A stretch of 64,000 nucleotides of DNA from Helianthus annuus. Its lineage: Eukaryota; Streptophyta; Magnoliopsida; Asterales; Asteraceae. Positions 47,817 through 58,439 of this stretch are shown here, one piece after another. Both the position numbers and the translations under genes were made by a program. How positions within the stretch are numbered: the stretch's first letter is position 1; every line of letters begins with the position of its first letter. The stretch lies in contig NC_035436.2 in NCBI RefSeq assembly GCF_002127325.2, positions 106,477,591 through 106,541,590 on the forward strand. Direction: 5' to 3'. Under the pieces are notes generated by a model. It saw nothing but the letters and a program-made list of their open reading frames with translations. It was not told the DNA's origin and did no database searches.

Positions 47817-50800
47817 TGTGACAACCCTCACAAAACCAGGTATCCGTACGACTTAATTAGCTATTAACTGTTGCCTAATTACTGTGCTTAACTGAGATTT
47901 CTGATAAACTACTACTTGATTGTTGGTACTTGTACATATCTGCATCATACTTTGATTTCCGTCAGTACATTATTTATTTACTGAACTTTAGTGACAAACA
48001 TGATGCACAAAAGCACAGTAGCATTTGAATGGATAACCTATTGAACATGCTGATATAGCCAGCATCAGGCAAACACTGCCTCTAAAGGCCTGAATGAGCC
48101 AGAATTATTTTACTACACCCATAGTATGTGTAGGGATACAAGGGTTGTATAGTTGCGTCTCTAGGCATAAGATACGGAAATTGGATGTGCCTAAAACGTA
48201 CCTTAAGCACGGAACACAGCACTTTTATTTACACACTAGCTTCTAGCTAATTAATAAAGTGCCAAAATACAAAGAATTATTCCCGACACTTTGCTGAATA
48301 AATTGTGTCGCTAAAAATATTACTTACGACGCTTAAAGGATATCTTAAGCACTTTAACGGATTCCTATCCGACCGAACAACCGGACAATACCCGGAACAT
48401 AAAAATATTGCCAGGATTATTATTGGTATTTTTCTGAGCCAGTTAGGGTCCCTGATTACCCTAACACCCGCAATATAACACATTAAACAACTAACGGGGT
48501 TAGACCTTAAAGTAACCGACTTTAACCAAACTAAACTGTAACTGCACGATCGAGACCCAACCGGGCGACCCCACACCCCTTTGGGCCGGTTCCATTGGGA
48601 TGGAACTAGATGGTACAACTTTTGTTTATTTTATTAGATTACGCGGGTATCTAAAAGCTTGGAGAACCGATGGACGAAGGGGCTTGAAATCTCTATAAAT
48701 AACTCACCCTCTCACACACACTAAACACACACATCAACACAACACACTCTCTCCCTCTTGCTCCCCTTCTCTCGGCCGAACACACCCACACTCACACCAC
48801 CATTTTCGAGTTCGGGTCTTGCCATTCCAAGCATACACTAGTGTCGGGGATCACGTACAACGAAGCTTGGAGCAAACGGAAGCTAAAGGACCTCGTGCAT
48901 TTGCTTTTATCCGCGCCATTTTCGCCAAAGAACTTCCCTAGCCCCGAGCTAGAGGTATAACATTTGAAACTCATTTTTAATCGTGTCTAAAGTGGTTAAA
49001 AGGATTTTTGACAGATAAAAGTCGGTAACCCACTTCTTGAATCATTAAAGTCTACTAAAATGTGAATATCGTTGGTTAAAAGCACATAACGCGTGTAAAT
49101 GTCGTAGTATTTGAATATGTTGATTGTTAAGGCCTGATCTACGATGTGGTGGCTCTTATCATCGTTTAACCCGACTTTGTTGAGATCCCGAATCTTGACA
49201 TACACTTGTTGCCAGCGGTACGAGGGTTAAAAGGTGAAACTCCACCGGGAAACATGAACTTGTGTAAAAGTGTTTCAACAATGAAAAATAGTATTTAAGA
49301 CGAGCCGATCTACGTATGTACAAGTGGTATATTCGTATGACCGGATGTCGAGAAAATCATGTTTTATAAAAGTTGTATAACATGTTAACAAATGTGATTT
49401 TTATAGTCTACAAGTGTATAAACACTTGTGAAACGAAAGATCCGACAAAATAACCATTTTTACAAAAGTTGTCGGGAAGTTGTAAAGAAAGAACTGTTAT
49501 AACAACTGGGTTTTTATAAGACTAGATCATTTTATACCTAGATCCATAAATTATAACGAGATCTACACCATGGTTTTTGGAAAAACTACAAGTTCATGAA
49601 ACGATGCGATTTTACATACTAGTCTACAAATTTGAAGTGTTGAAACTTGTTTATTATGTTGGAAATTGATTGATTGAAATAAAGGAAGTAATTTTGTAAA
49701 AGAAAATGATACGCTTGAAAGCGTGGCCACCTCCAGTTACAGGGGAAACTCTGGCGAAATTTTTCTAAAATCTAACACTTAGAGTTATTTACAAGTGTTA
49801 GAATTATTTTTGGAAATATTTACGAATATATATTTTCGCCATAACTTTATTTATTAAATAATCGGAGGTGGGATTTTCACAAAACTAAACGTGATAAATA
49901 TATATTCGGTAAATATATTTTGTCACAACACTGTTTATGATTATTTTGTGAAAATGTATAAATATTATTTTTAGAATAAAAATAATATTTACTAACTTGT
50001 CAAACCCAAAATAATACAAACGCTTATACGACAAGCATAAAAGTTACAACGGTAATTTCTATTACCACCTAATCATTAAAACGTAACTTACGCATTACGC
50101 GGAAATATTCACCAACACGTATGTTGTCAACGTATTATTTTGGAAAGTATTATGTAAAGAGAAAATATATTATTTTTGAGAAAAATAATTATATTTTGGA
50201 AAGAGAAATAAAAATATATTAAGTGGGACTTAATGAGATAGTATAAATACACATGTATTTAAATCCCCCATCCTTGGGAAGGAAAGTAAAATACCAAGTA
50301 TGTACACGAAACGGTTGTCTAACCGTCTCCTAAAAATGTAAGTTATAAAGCTAATGCACGGCCATCCGTCTAATAGAATTAGCACCTGTAGGTCGTTGCA
50401 CAGCTTCGGATATTCGGATTACTTGGTAGAGATACGCATTCACTGTGAGTTCATGTCCCCCTTTTCTCTAACTGTTTTCAGTTTACTTAACTGCGGGGGT
50501 GAAATACATGTTACTATGATTTACGAGTACTTTACAACGGTATGTTTAACGTAAGGAGGTGTTATACAATCATGTGAGTGGATAGGAACAACATGGGGCC
50601 ATTAGTCCTCATGGAGGGACCGAGGGACAGGAGCGGTAGATCTATCTGGGTGTAGCGAGCCCAGCCCCCGGCCAAACTAGAAACGGACCGTGGGGTGACT
50701 TTGTCCACATACTTTGCCGTGGCGAAATCTGCTAGGTTTGAGTCTCCCTATTTGCACTTCACATATGTCAGTGGCCTTGCAAACCACTGATGATCACAAG

Positions 50801-51229
50801 TCCTCTTACACTGCTACATACCACAACTATTTTTATACTCACAAATGTTTTACATACTCACCTACACGTGAACTCGCTCAACATTATTGTTGATTTTTCA
50901 ACTCACATGTATTTCAGGAAATTAAACGGATCTGGCACGGTGTGGAACGTTTTCCGCTGCACTGGTCATGAAGTCATCAGGGTTTAGGGCTGTGTCTCTT
51001 ACCTGGACAAGACACAAACCCTAAATCACGTCTATGTTTTGTTATAAGTTGTAATGTTACTAAACAAGGTTATGGTTGCATGTTAAAAACACTGGTATTG
51101 TATGATGTTTTCAAAAACTTAATGGATGACTTGCATGGTTTTTAAATTCATATAGCTTTGTTATGATTAAGCTATGGTATTAAGAAGTCACACAAATTAA
51201 CCACGCTTCCGCAAAGCCAGGGTGTGACA
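47817..51229 (+). repeat. Element A 5' LTR
   Basis: 3413 bp, TGTGACAACC to GGTGTGACA. Contains a TATA promoter at 48694. Long stretches are AT-rich with AATATTATTTTT runs. No coding seen. Confidence 0.95.
48694..48700 (+). promoter_or_regulatory. TATA box and CT-rich initiator region, element A 5' LTR
   Basis: TATAAAT is followed by CACACACA and CTCTCTCCCTCTTGCTCC, the Y-patch-like context of plant core promoters, then CGGCCGAACAC. The 3' LTR copy is at 59317-59323. Transcription probably starts about 30 bases downstream. Confidence 0.65.
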
Positions 51230-51232
51230 GCT

Positions 51233-51244
51233 TGGTATCAGAGC
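51233..51244 (+). promoter_or_regulatory. Element A primer binding site (tRNA-iMet)
   Basis: TGGTATCAGAGC, a perfect 12-base match to the iMet 3'-end complement, 3 bases after the LTR. Confidence 0.92.
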
Positions 51245-51389
51245 TCTGATCATAGCGAACTAGGATTCTTTCTTGAGTCTAGACTATGATCACTAGGGCT
51301 CTCACGAAAACATTTTCTGCATACCACTTAAGTCCAGATCCAAAACCTTTTTATAAACAAATGTTGAGCACATTTTATTCATTATTCTA

Positions 51390-51530
51390 GGCTCAGTCTG
51401 GGAGGCTGAGGTTCGGCTAGTGGGACTAGGAAGGACAGTCTGGGAGGCTGGGAGGCTAGTGGGACTAGGAGTGTTGGCTAGTGAGACTAGGAAGGACAGT
51501 CTGGGAGGCTGGGAGGCTAGTGGGACTAGG
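51390..51530 (+). repeat. Element A leader repeats (GGCTAGTGGGACTAGG)
   Basis: Alternating GGCTAGTGGGACTAGG and CAGTCTGGGAGGCTGGG, a shorter version of the repeat in the leader of Z. Self-complementary segments (CTAGTGGGACTAG) suggest RNA structure near the primer site. Confidence 0.75.
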
Positions 51531-51616
51531 TGGATTATGTGATTATTATCTGGTAACTTATGTGACTATTTGATTTACTGATTTTCGTGCTTATTCTATG
51601 ATTGTGTTACAGACAC

Positions 51617-53254
51617 ATGGATACATCAGATACCGGAGACTCGGATACTACTGGACCTCTACCCATGGTGTCGGATGACATTGTGTCATCGGAGCATGAG
51701 GTGCATACCTCAGATTATACGAGCACAGATGATGACGACTTCCAGCCGTTCGCTCTACCCGACGGCATTGATGAGCATACTGATGACTCCTTGCCCTTCG
51801 CTTTACCCGAGGGTGCCTATGAGCCTATTGATGGCGATCCTGCTGAGTATCTTCCCCTTGTTGTGATTCCAGCTCCGATTCCTCTTGCTTCTTACCCTGC
51901 GTATGAGCTTTTGCCAGACGCTGATGCCGACGGCGACATCGATCTGTACGAGGACGAGCCATTTGAGGACGAGGCTCCTGACGTAGCTCCTCTACCTGCA
52001 GGCGGTCTCTTGATGATTGCTGATGCCCCAGCTGGAGACTCGCCCGTCCACTCACCAGTCCCAGACTCTTTTGAGTCTGTGGCTTCTGCTCCGTCTCACG
52101 AGGTGAGCATTCAGCACTTTGTTCATGACTCGGACCCTGACCAGGCATCTTCTGCCGCCCCTATTCCGAGTTTCGCTTTCGAGCACGATGATATTGACGA
52201 TTCGGATCCTGTTTTCCCTCCAGGATTTGATCCTGACCGTGATATTGAGTATGTTCATATGGACCAGCTTGTAGAGGACCCTGTTGATCCTGCTGACCCT
52301 ATCGGTCCCATTGATCCAGACTTTGAATTTGATATGGCGTTTGACGACCCGGAGCCTGCCGTAGCCCCAGAGCAGGCAGCTGCTTTCGATCCTGTGCATG
52401 AGCATGACTTGGTGCATGCTGATGTTCCTGTCGATCCTGTTTTGGCTGACCCGCCAGTTGGCGATCTTCCTGTTGATGACGTCCCTTTGTTAGCTGATGA
52501 TCATGCTGTTGATCCTTTTGTTGACCCACCTTTGATTGCTGACGTCCCTGTAGACCACCATGTCGATCATGTTGATCCTGTCATTGCTCCTTTTGATCCT
52601 GTACCCATTGAGCCTGAGCACGCTCTATTTGCAGAGCATATGGATCCCCCTGACGAGGAGGCTCAGCACGGTTGGATACCGGCTGACGAGGATGTTCCAC
52701 CGCTTCCACCACATCACACTGAGGCACATCATACTGATTTTTCATTTCAGATCCCACCGTTTGTACCTCCAGCAGGGCCTGGAGAGGGCTCTTCAGCCCA
52801 CCCCTTTGGACACATACCGATGCCTATACCCTTCGTACCTCAGACGACACCTGTTCCATCTTCTATTCATGTAGCACCATTCGATCCCACCAGCATGCCA
52901 CTGCTTTGGTCATCTTCCTCACCGATGCCACCCACTGATCCATATCATCCATTCCATATGGGACATACCATTGAGGACGTCTTGATGTCCTTTGTCCATC
53001 AGCATGATTCCCACACACAGCGACTCCAGGAGCTCGAGAGAGCTCAGCTATCTTTTGGTCCATATCTTGGTCAGACATCTTCATCTTTTCAGCCTTTTCG
53101 ATCATTACCTCCTGACTATGCTGCCCGACTTACGACCTTGGAGCAGCAGATTGCATCCGTTATCCGCACTCAGCAGGCGATGGAGGAGGATTGGCTTCAT
53201 CTTCGCCGCTTACTTTACGCTCACTTTCCCCCTCCTCCACCCCCATCCGCATAG
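51617..53254 (+). CDS. Accessory acidic protein ORF1 of element A (unknown function)
   Basis: 545 residues, intact, on the gag-pol strand between leader and gag. I choose the ATG at 51617 (product MDTSDTGDSD), preceded by TGTTACAG, a possible 3' splice site. Composition is strongly acidic. An FALP motif is duplicated near residues 50-75 (FQPFALPDG, LPFALPEG). Residues about 200-350 are rich in DP dipeptides (VDPVL, DPADP). The C-terminal ~120 residues predict helices with coiled-coil character (RLQELERAQ; RLTTLEQQIASVIRTQQAME), then a PPPPPP tail. I see no signal peptide, membrane segment, zinc knuckle or catalytic motif. Z carries a homologue with one stop; B, C and D lack it. It could assist gag, silence evasion or RNA handling; none of these is shown by the sequence. 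Confidence 0.85.
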   Translation: MDTSDTGDSDTTGPLPMVSDDIVSSEHEVHTSDYTSTDDDDFQPFALPDGIDEHTDDSLPFALPEGAYEPIDGDPAEYLPLVVIPAPIPLASYPAYELLPDADADGDIDLYEDEPFEDEAPDVAPLPAGGLLMIADAPAGDSPVHSPVPDSFESVASAPSHEVSIQHFVHDSDPDQASSAAPIPSFAFEHDDIDDSDPVFPPGFDPDRDIEYVHMDQLVEDPVDPADPIGPIDPDFEFDMAFDDPEPAVAPEQAAAFDPVHEHDLVHADVPVDPVLADPPVGDLPVDDVPLLADDHAVDPFVDPPLIADVPVDHHVDHVDPVIAPFDPVPIEPEHALFAEHMDPPDEEAQHGWIPADEDVPPLPPHHTEAHHTDFSFQIPPFVPPAGPGEGSSAHPFGHIPMPIPFVPQTTPVPSSIHVAPFDPTSMPLLWSSSSPMPPTDPYHPFHMGHTIEDVLMSFVHQHDSHTQRLQELERAQLSFGPYLGQTSSSFQPFRSLPPDYAARLTTLEQQIASVIRTQQAMEEDWLHLRRLLYAHFPPPPPPSA

Positions 53255-53834
53255 GGCTCATTGGTACCGTAGTGGTAGGCGATGGTGAGACGACCGCGAT
53301 TGTGACTGCACAGCCTTTTGGAGACCATCTGACGATACTGATTTTTGTTGATATTTGTTGATGTACTGGATGTATGTGACACTGATGTGATATTGTTTTG
53401 ACAGGGGTGATGTAGCCCCTATTTGATTTGTGATTGTATGATACAGTGACGTACTGATACCCTTACCACATTATGGTCTCGATATATAAAACAATCGCCG
53501 TATTCTCACCATATCTGATTCACTTGATTGCTTATTTATGTTTTGTGACATGGGATGTTGTATGTATGATATTTGCAACATGGGATGTTGGGACATGGGA
53601 TGTTGTATGTATGATATTTGCAACATGGGATGTTGGGACATGGGATGTTGTATGTATGATATTTGCAACATGGGATGTTGGGACATGGGATGTTGTGTAT
53701 ATGATATTGTAACATGGGATGTTGGGACATGGGATGTTGTGTGTGATATATTGATAACATGAGATGTTATATGCTATTACTATTACTATATACGTATGTT
53801 AAAATGGCCTAATCAACGTACGCATCTGTAGAAG
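53255..53834 (+). repeat. ORF1-gag spacer with 45-bp minisatellite (ACATGGGATGTT)
   Basis: 53548-53760 carries about four 45-base units, each with two ACATGGGATGTT boxes around TGTATGTATGATATTTGC. Period 45 keeps all frames open, giving short spurious ORFs on both strands. Upstream, 53255-53536 is plain non-coding sequence. The gag start is at the right end. Confidence 0.88.
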
Positions 53835-56800
53835 ATGGCACCAAGACGTCAACCGCAGCCGATGCCCACGACTCATGAAGAACTCCAACAACTTATCGCT
53901 AGCGCCATTGCTCAATACGCTGCCTCGCAAGGAGGACCGAGCGGAAGTAGCTCGAACATTAACGGTAACCAAAATCCTCCTCATGGGTGCACCTACAAAC
54001 AGTTCTTGGACTGTAAGCCCATCAACTTCGACGGCACAGGTGGTGCTGTTGCTTTCGTTCGCTGGGCAGAGAAGACTGATTCCACCATCCGCATGAGCAA
54101 ATGTGCGCTCGACCAGCAGGTCACTTACATCTCAGGGCTGTTTCTAGACGGAGCCCTATCTTGGTGGAACTTACAAGTACAAACACTAGGCGAAGCTGCC
54201 GCCTACGCCCTGACTTGGGCCGAATTGAAAGAGCTTATGCGCAAGAAGTACTGTTCCCGCGCAGAAATTCAAAGGTTGGAGACTGAATTTTGGCACCTAA
54301 AGATGGATGGACCAAAAGTTGCAGAATACGTCCAGAGGTTTCATGACCTATCTCAAGTGGTTCCTTATATGGTCACGCCTGAATACAAGCGAATTGAGCG
54401 CTTCATTTGGGGATTAGCTCCCCAAATCATTAGCATGGTGACCTCCTCCAAACCGACAACTATCACGGAAGCCATTGATTTGAGCGTGGCTCTCACTGAG
54501 GAGGCAATTCGTTTAAACAAGTTTGATGAAGTCAAGGCAAAGAAGACAGAGACTCACGTTGAGTCCTCAGGAGATAACAAAAGGAAGTTTTCAAACTTCA
54601 AACAAGGCGTCAGCATGGCAGTAAAGAAAGGAAAATCAACTGGTAGTACCAAGAAAGGGAAAGGGTACCAGGGCACCCAGCCCAAATGCAACAACTGCCA
54701 ACGCCACCATGCTGGCTATTGTAACGTGAAAGTTTGTGAATCTTGTGGAAAACCGGGCCACTCAAAGGAATCATGTTGGGCTAGTGCAGGCCGGGGAGGC
54801 CAGGGAGGATATATGAATAGAAACGATAATCGTGGTGGTTTGGGAAATCGCCCACAAGGGAATAACCGAGGCTACAATGCAAATCAAGCCGGAACTGCCA
54901 ATCAAAACAACCCGCCAGTTGGGGATGGTGCGGGAAGTGGAAAAAGATTAGGATGTTTTCATTGCGGTGACATTGGGCACTTCAAGAAGGATTGCCCGGG
55001 ATTGAACCAAGCCCGTGGAAGGGTGTTCCAGATCGGTGCACGGGAAGCACGCCAGGATCCCAACGTTGTCACTGGTACGTTCCCTGTAAATCAACGCTAT
55101 GCATCTGTTCTGTTTGATACTGGTGCCGATTATAGCTTCGTATCGCTAGAATTTAGAGACATGCTTGGTTTAGCCGCTAGTAAGTTAGATATTCCTTACT
55201 CGATCGAATTAGCGAATGGGAAGTTAGTAGAAGCTAACGAAGTGATTAGAGGTTGCGTAATCGAGTTAGGAGAGCGTGAGTTTGCTCTCGATCTACTACC
55301 AGTCCAGTTGGGAAGCTTCGACGTGGTAGTAGGGATGGATTGGTTATCCGGGAACAAGGCAGAGATAGTATGTCACGAGAAGGTTATTCGTATTCCGACC
55401 GACGATGGTGAGACCATTGTTGTTCATGGAGAGAAGCGTGAGACGCCGTTGCGGATTATCAGCTGTCTGAAAGCAAGGAAGTGTTTGCAGAAGGGATGTG
55501 TTGCTTTTCTGGCGCACATCGTGGACAAGAAAGCTGCCGAGCCAAGGATCGAAAACATCCCTGTCGTGAGGGAATACCCAGAAGTCTTTCCAGAAGACTT
55601 GCCTGGCTTGCCACCTCAAAGGCAAGTGGAGTTTCACATCGACTTAGTTCCAGGCGCTGCGCCTGTGGCTAAGGCACCCTACAGACTTGCTCCGTCTGAG
55701 ATGCAAGAACTGTCAACACAACTTCAAGAGTTGTTAGACAAGGGTTTTATCCGACCAAGCTTCTCGCCTTGGGGAGCTCCAGTTTTGTTTGTCAAGAAGA
55801 AGGATGGTAGTTTCCGTATGTGCATCGACTACAGAGAGTTGAACAAGCTGACGATCAAGAATAGGTATCCTTTGCCAAGGATTGATGATCTGTTCGACCA
55901 GCTTCAAGGTTCAAGTTTCTACTCAAAGATCGATCTTCGATCTGGATACCATCAACTGCGGATACAGGAAGAGAGTATTCCGAAGACAGCCTTCAGAACT
56001 CGATATGGGCACTACGAATTTCTGGTTATGCCGTTTGGTTTGACAAACGCACCTGCAGTGTTCATGGATTTGATGAACCGAGTTTGTAAGCCGTACCTGG
56101 ATAAGTTTGTGATCGTATTCATCGATGACATCCTGATTTACTCAAAGACGAAGGCTGGACACGAGCAGCATCTTAGAGCCATTCTGGAGCAGCTAAAGAA
56201 GGAACAATTGTACGCCAAGTTCTCTAAGTGCGAGTTTTGGCTACGCGAAGTCCAGTTTCTTGGACATGTGGTTAATGGGGATGGAATTCATGTTGATCCC
56301 ACCAAGATCGAGGCAATCAAGAATTGGGAAACGCCTACAACGCCAACCGAGATTCGACAATTTTTGGGTTTGGCTGGCTACTATCGAAGGTTCATCGAGG
56401 ACTTCTCGAAAATCGCTCAACCTTTGACGCTCCTCACGCAGAAGGACAAGACGTTTAATTGGGGAATCAAACAGGATGAAGCATTTCAGATATTAAAGGA
56501 TAAGCTTTGTAACGCGCCAATCTTAGCTCTACCAGAAGGCACCGACGATTTTGTGGTATATTGCGACGCATCGCGTCAGGGATTGGGTTGTGTGTTGATG
56601 CAACGCCAAAAGGTCATTGCTTACGTATCACGTCAACTGAAAGTGAACGAAAAGAACTATACCACCCACGATTTGGAGCTTGGCGCAGTGGTTTTTGCAC
56701 TAAAGATCTGGAGACACTACCTGTATGGTACGAAGTGCAAAATCTTCACAGATCACAAAAGCCTACAGCATATATTCAACCAGAAGGAGTTGAATATGAG

Positions 56801-58405
56801 GCAAAGACGATGGGTTGAATTATTGAATGATTACGACTGCGAGATAAAGTATCACCCAGGGAAGGCGAATGTAGTCGCCGATGCCCTAAGTCGTAAAGAA
56901 AGAATCAAGCCCATAAGGGATAGGGCTTTGGAAATGATTATACGAACCGATCTTTCCTTGCACATTCGTGCTGCATAAAAGGAAGCTCTCAAGGAGGGAA
57001 ACCTTGAGGAAGAATATCTCCGTGGAATGGAGAAGCTTTTGGTACCAAACGAGGAAGGAACGTTATGTTTTGAGAAAAGGATTTGGGTTCCTCTATTTGG
57101 TGGATTAAGGGAAGTTATTTTCGATGAAGCGCACAAGTCACGGTACTCTATCCACCCTGGATCGGATAAGATGTACCAAGATCTCAAAAATTACTACTGG
57201 TGGCCTAGGATGAAAGGCGACGTTGCTATTTACGTGAGCAAATGTTTAACGTGCGCTAAGGTCAAGGCAGAATACCAGAAGCCCTCGGGACTTCTGCAAC
57301 AACCTGAGATTCCCAAGTGGAAATGGGAACAAATCTCAATGGATTTTGTTACAAAACTGCCAAGAACGCCAAGAGGTCATGATATGATTTGGGTGATTGT
57401 TGACCGCCTAACAAAGTCCGCACACTTTCTGCCAATCAAGGAGAAAGACAGTACTAGTAAACTTGCGGAAATTTACGTGAGAGAGATCGTAGCACGACAT
57501 GGAGTACCCCTCTCGATCATCTCTGATAGAGACGGAAGGTTTGTGTCAAGGATATGGCAATCCTTCCAAGAAGCTTTTGGCTCACAATTGAATCTGAGCA
57601 CTGCGTTCCATCCGCAAACTGACGGCCAGAGCGAGCGAACGATACAGACTTTGGAAGACATGCTGAGAGCATGTGCTATGGATTTGGGCGGTAGCTGGGA
57701 TAAACACCTACCTTTGGTCGAATTCTCATACAACAACAGCTACCACACCAGTATTGGTGTCGCGCTTTTGAAGCCCTTTACGGACGCAAGTGTCGATCAC
57801 CACTATGTTGGGCTGACGCAGGTGATAGGCAGCTTGCCGGTCCCGAAATCGTCCAAGAGACGACAGACAAGATTGCGCAGATTCTTAAACGCATCGAAGC
57901 CGCTCGCCACAGACAAAAGGCCTATGCGGATCCAAACCGAAAACATATGGATTTTCAAGTTGGAGAGATGGTGTTATTGAAGGTATCACCCTGGAAAGGG
58001 GTGGCACGCTTTGGGAAGCGTGGGAAGTTAAATCCACGCTACATTGGTCCTTTCAGAATTCTAGAAAGAATTGGAACCGTAGCATACAAGTTGGACCTAC
58101 CTGCTGAACTAAATGGTGTTCACGATACATTTCATGTATCCAATTTAAAGAAGAGTCCAACTCAAGTTGACGTTGCCATTCCTATCGACGAGATTCATGT
58201 TGACGACACGCTCCACTTCGTAGAAGCACCTGTCGAGGTCACAGATTGGAAAGTTAACAGGACCCGCCGGAGCAGTGTCAAACTCGTCAAGGTTCGCTGG
58301 AATGCCAGACATGGTCCTGAATACACCTGGGAGCGTGAGGACCGGATGAAAGAGAAATACCCCCACTTATTTCCTAAAATCTCTGCATCTACAAGCAGAA
58401 CTTAA
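53835..58405 (+). pseudogene. Element A gag-pol polyprotein (one stop, one frameshift)
   Basis: Starts at ATG 53835 (product [11 protein letters not shown]). Gag core is within residues ~50-230. Zinc knuckles begin near Cys285, Cys301 and Cys374. Protease DTG is at 428-430. RT has FIDD at 762-765. RNase H follows (DASRQGLG), then the integrase HHCC and core near 1100-1300, and a chromodomain-like tail to TAA 58403-58405. No intron interrupts gag; the Z intron site is joined at 53985/53986. Lesions: TAA at 56976-56978, between RNase H and integrase, where Z has CAA-type coding, and a 1-base loss near 57766 in integrase. The rest is well preserved. The element could have moved using another copy's proteins, or been hit after insertion. 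Confidence 0.93.
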
Positions 58406-58439
58406 ATTTCGGGACGAAATTTATTTAACGGGGGGAGAA
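58404..58439 (+). promoter_or_regulatory. Element A hairpin and polypurine tract
   Basis: AAATTTCGGGACGAAATTT (58404-58422) overlaps the stop codon. It is followed by AACGGGGGGAGAA directly before the LTR start TGTGACAACC at 58440. Single module, unlike B and C. Confidence 0.88.

Noticed and set aside
48277..48618. 113-codon minus-strand ORF, duplicated at 58900-59241
   Set aside because: It lies in the two LTR copies of element A, has no recognisable domain, and is duplicated only because the LTR is.
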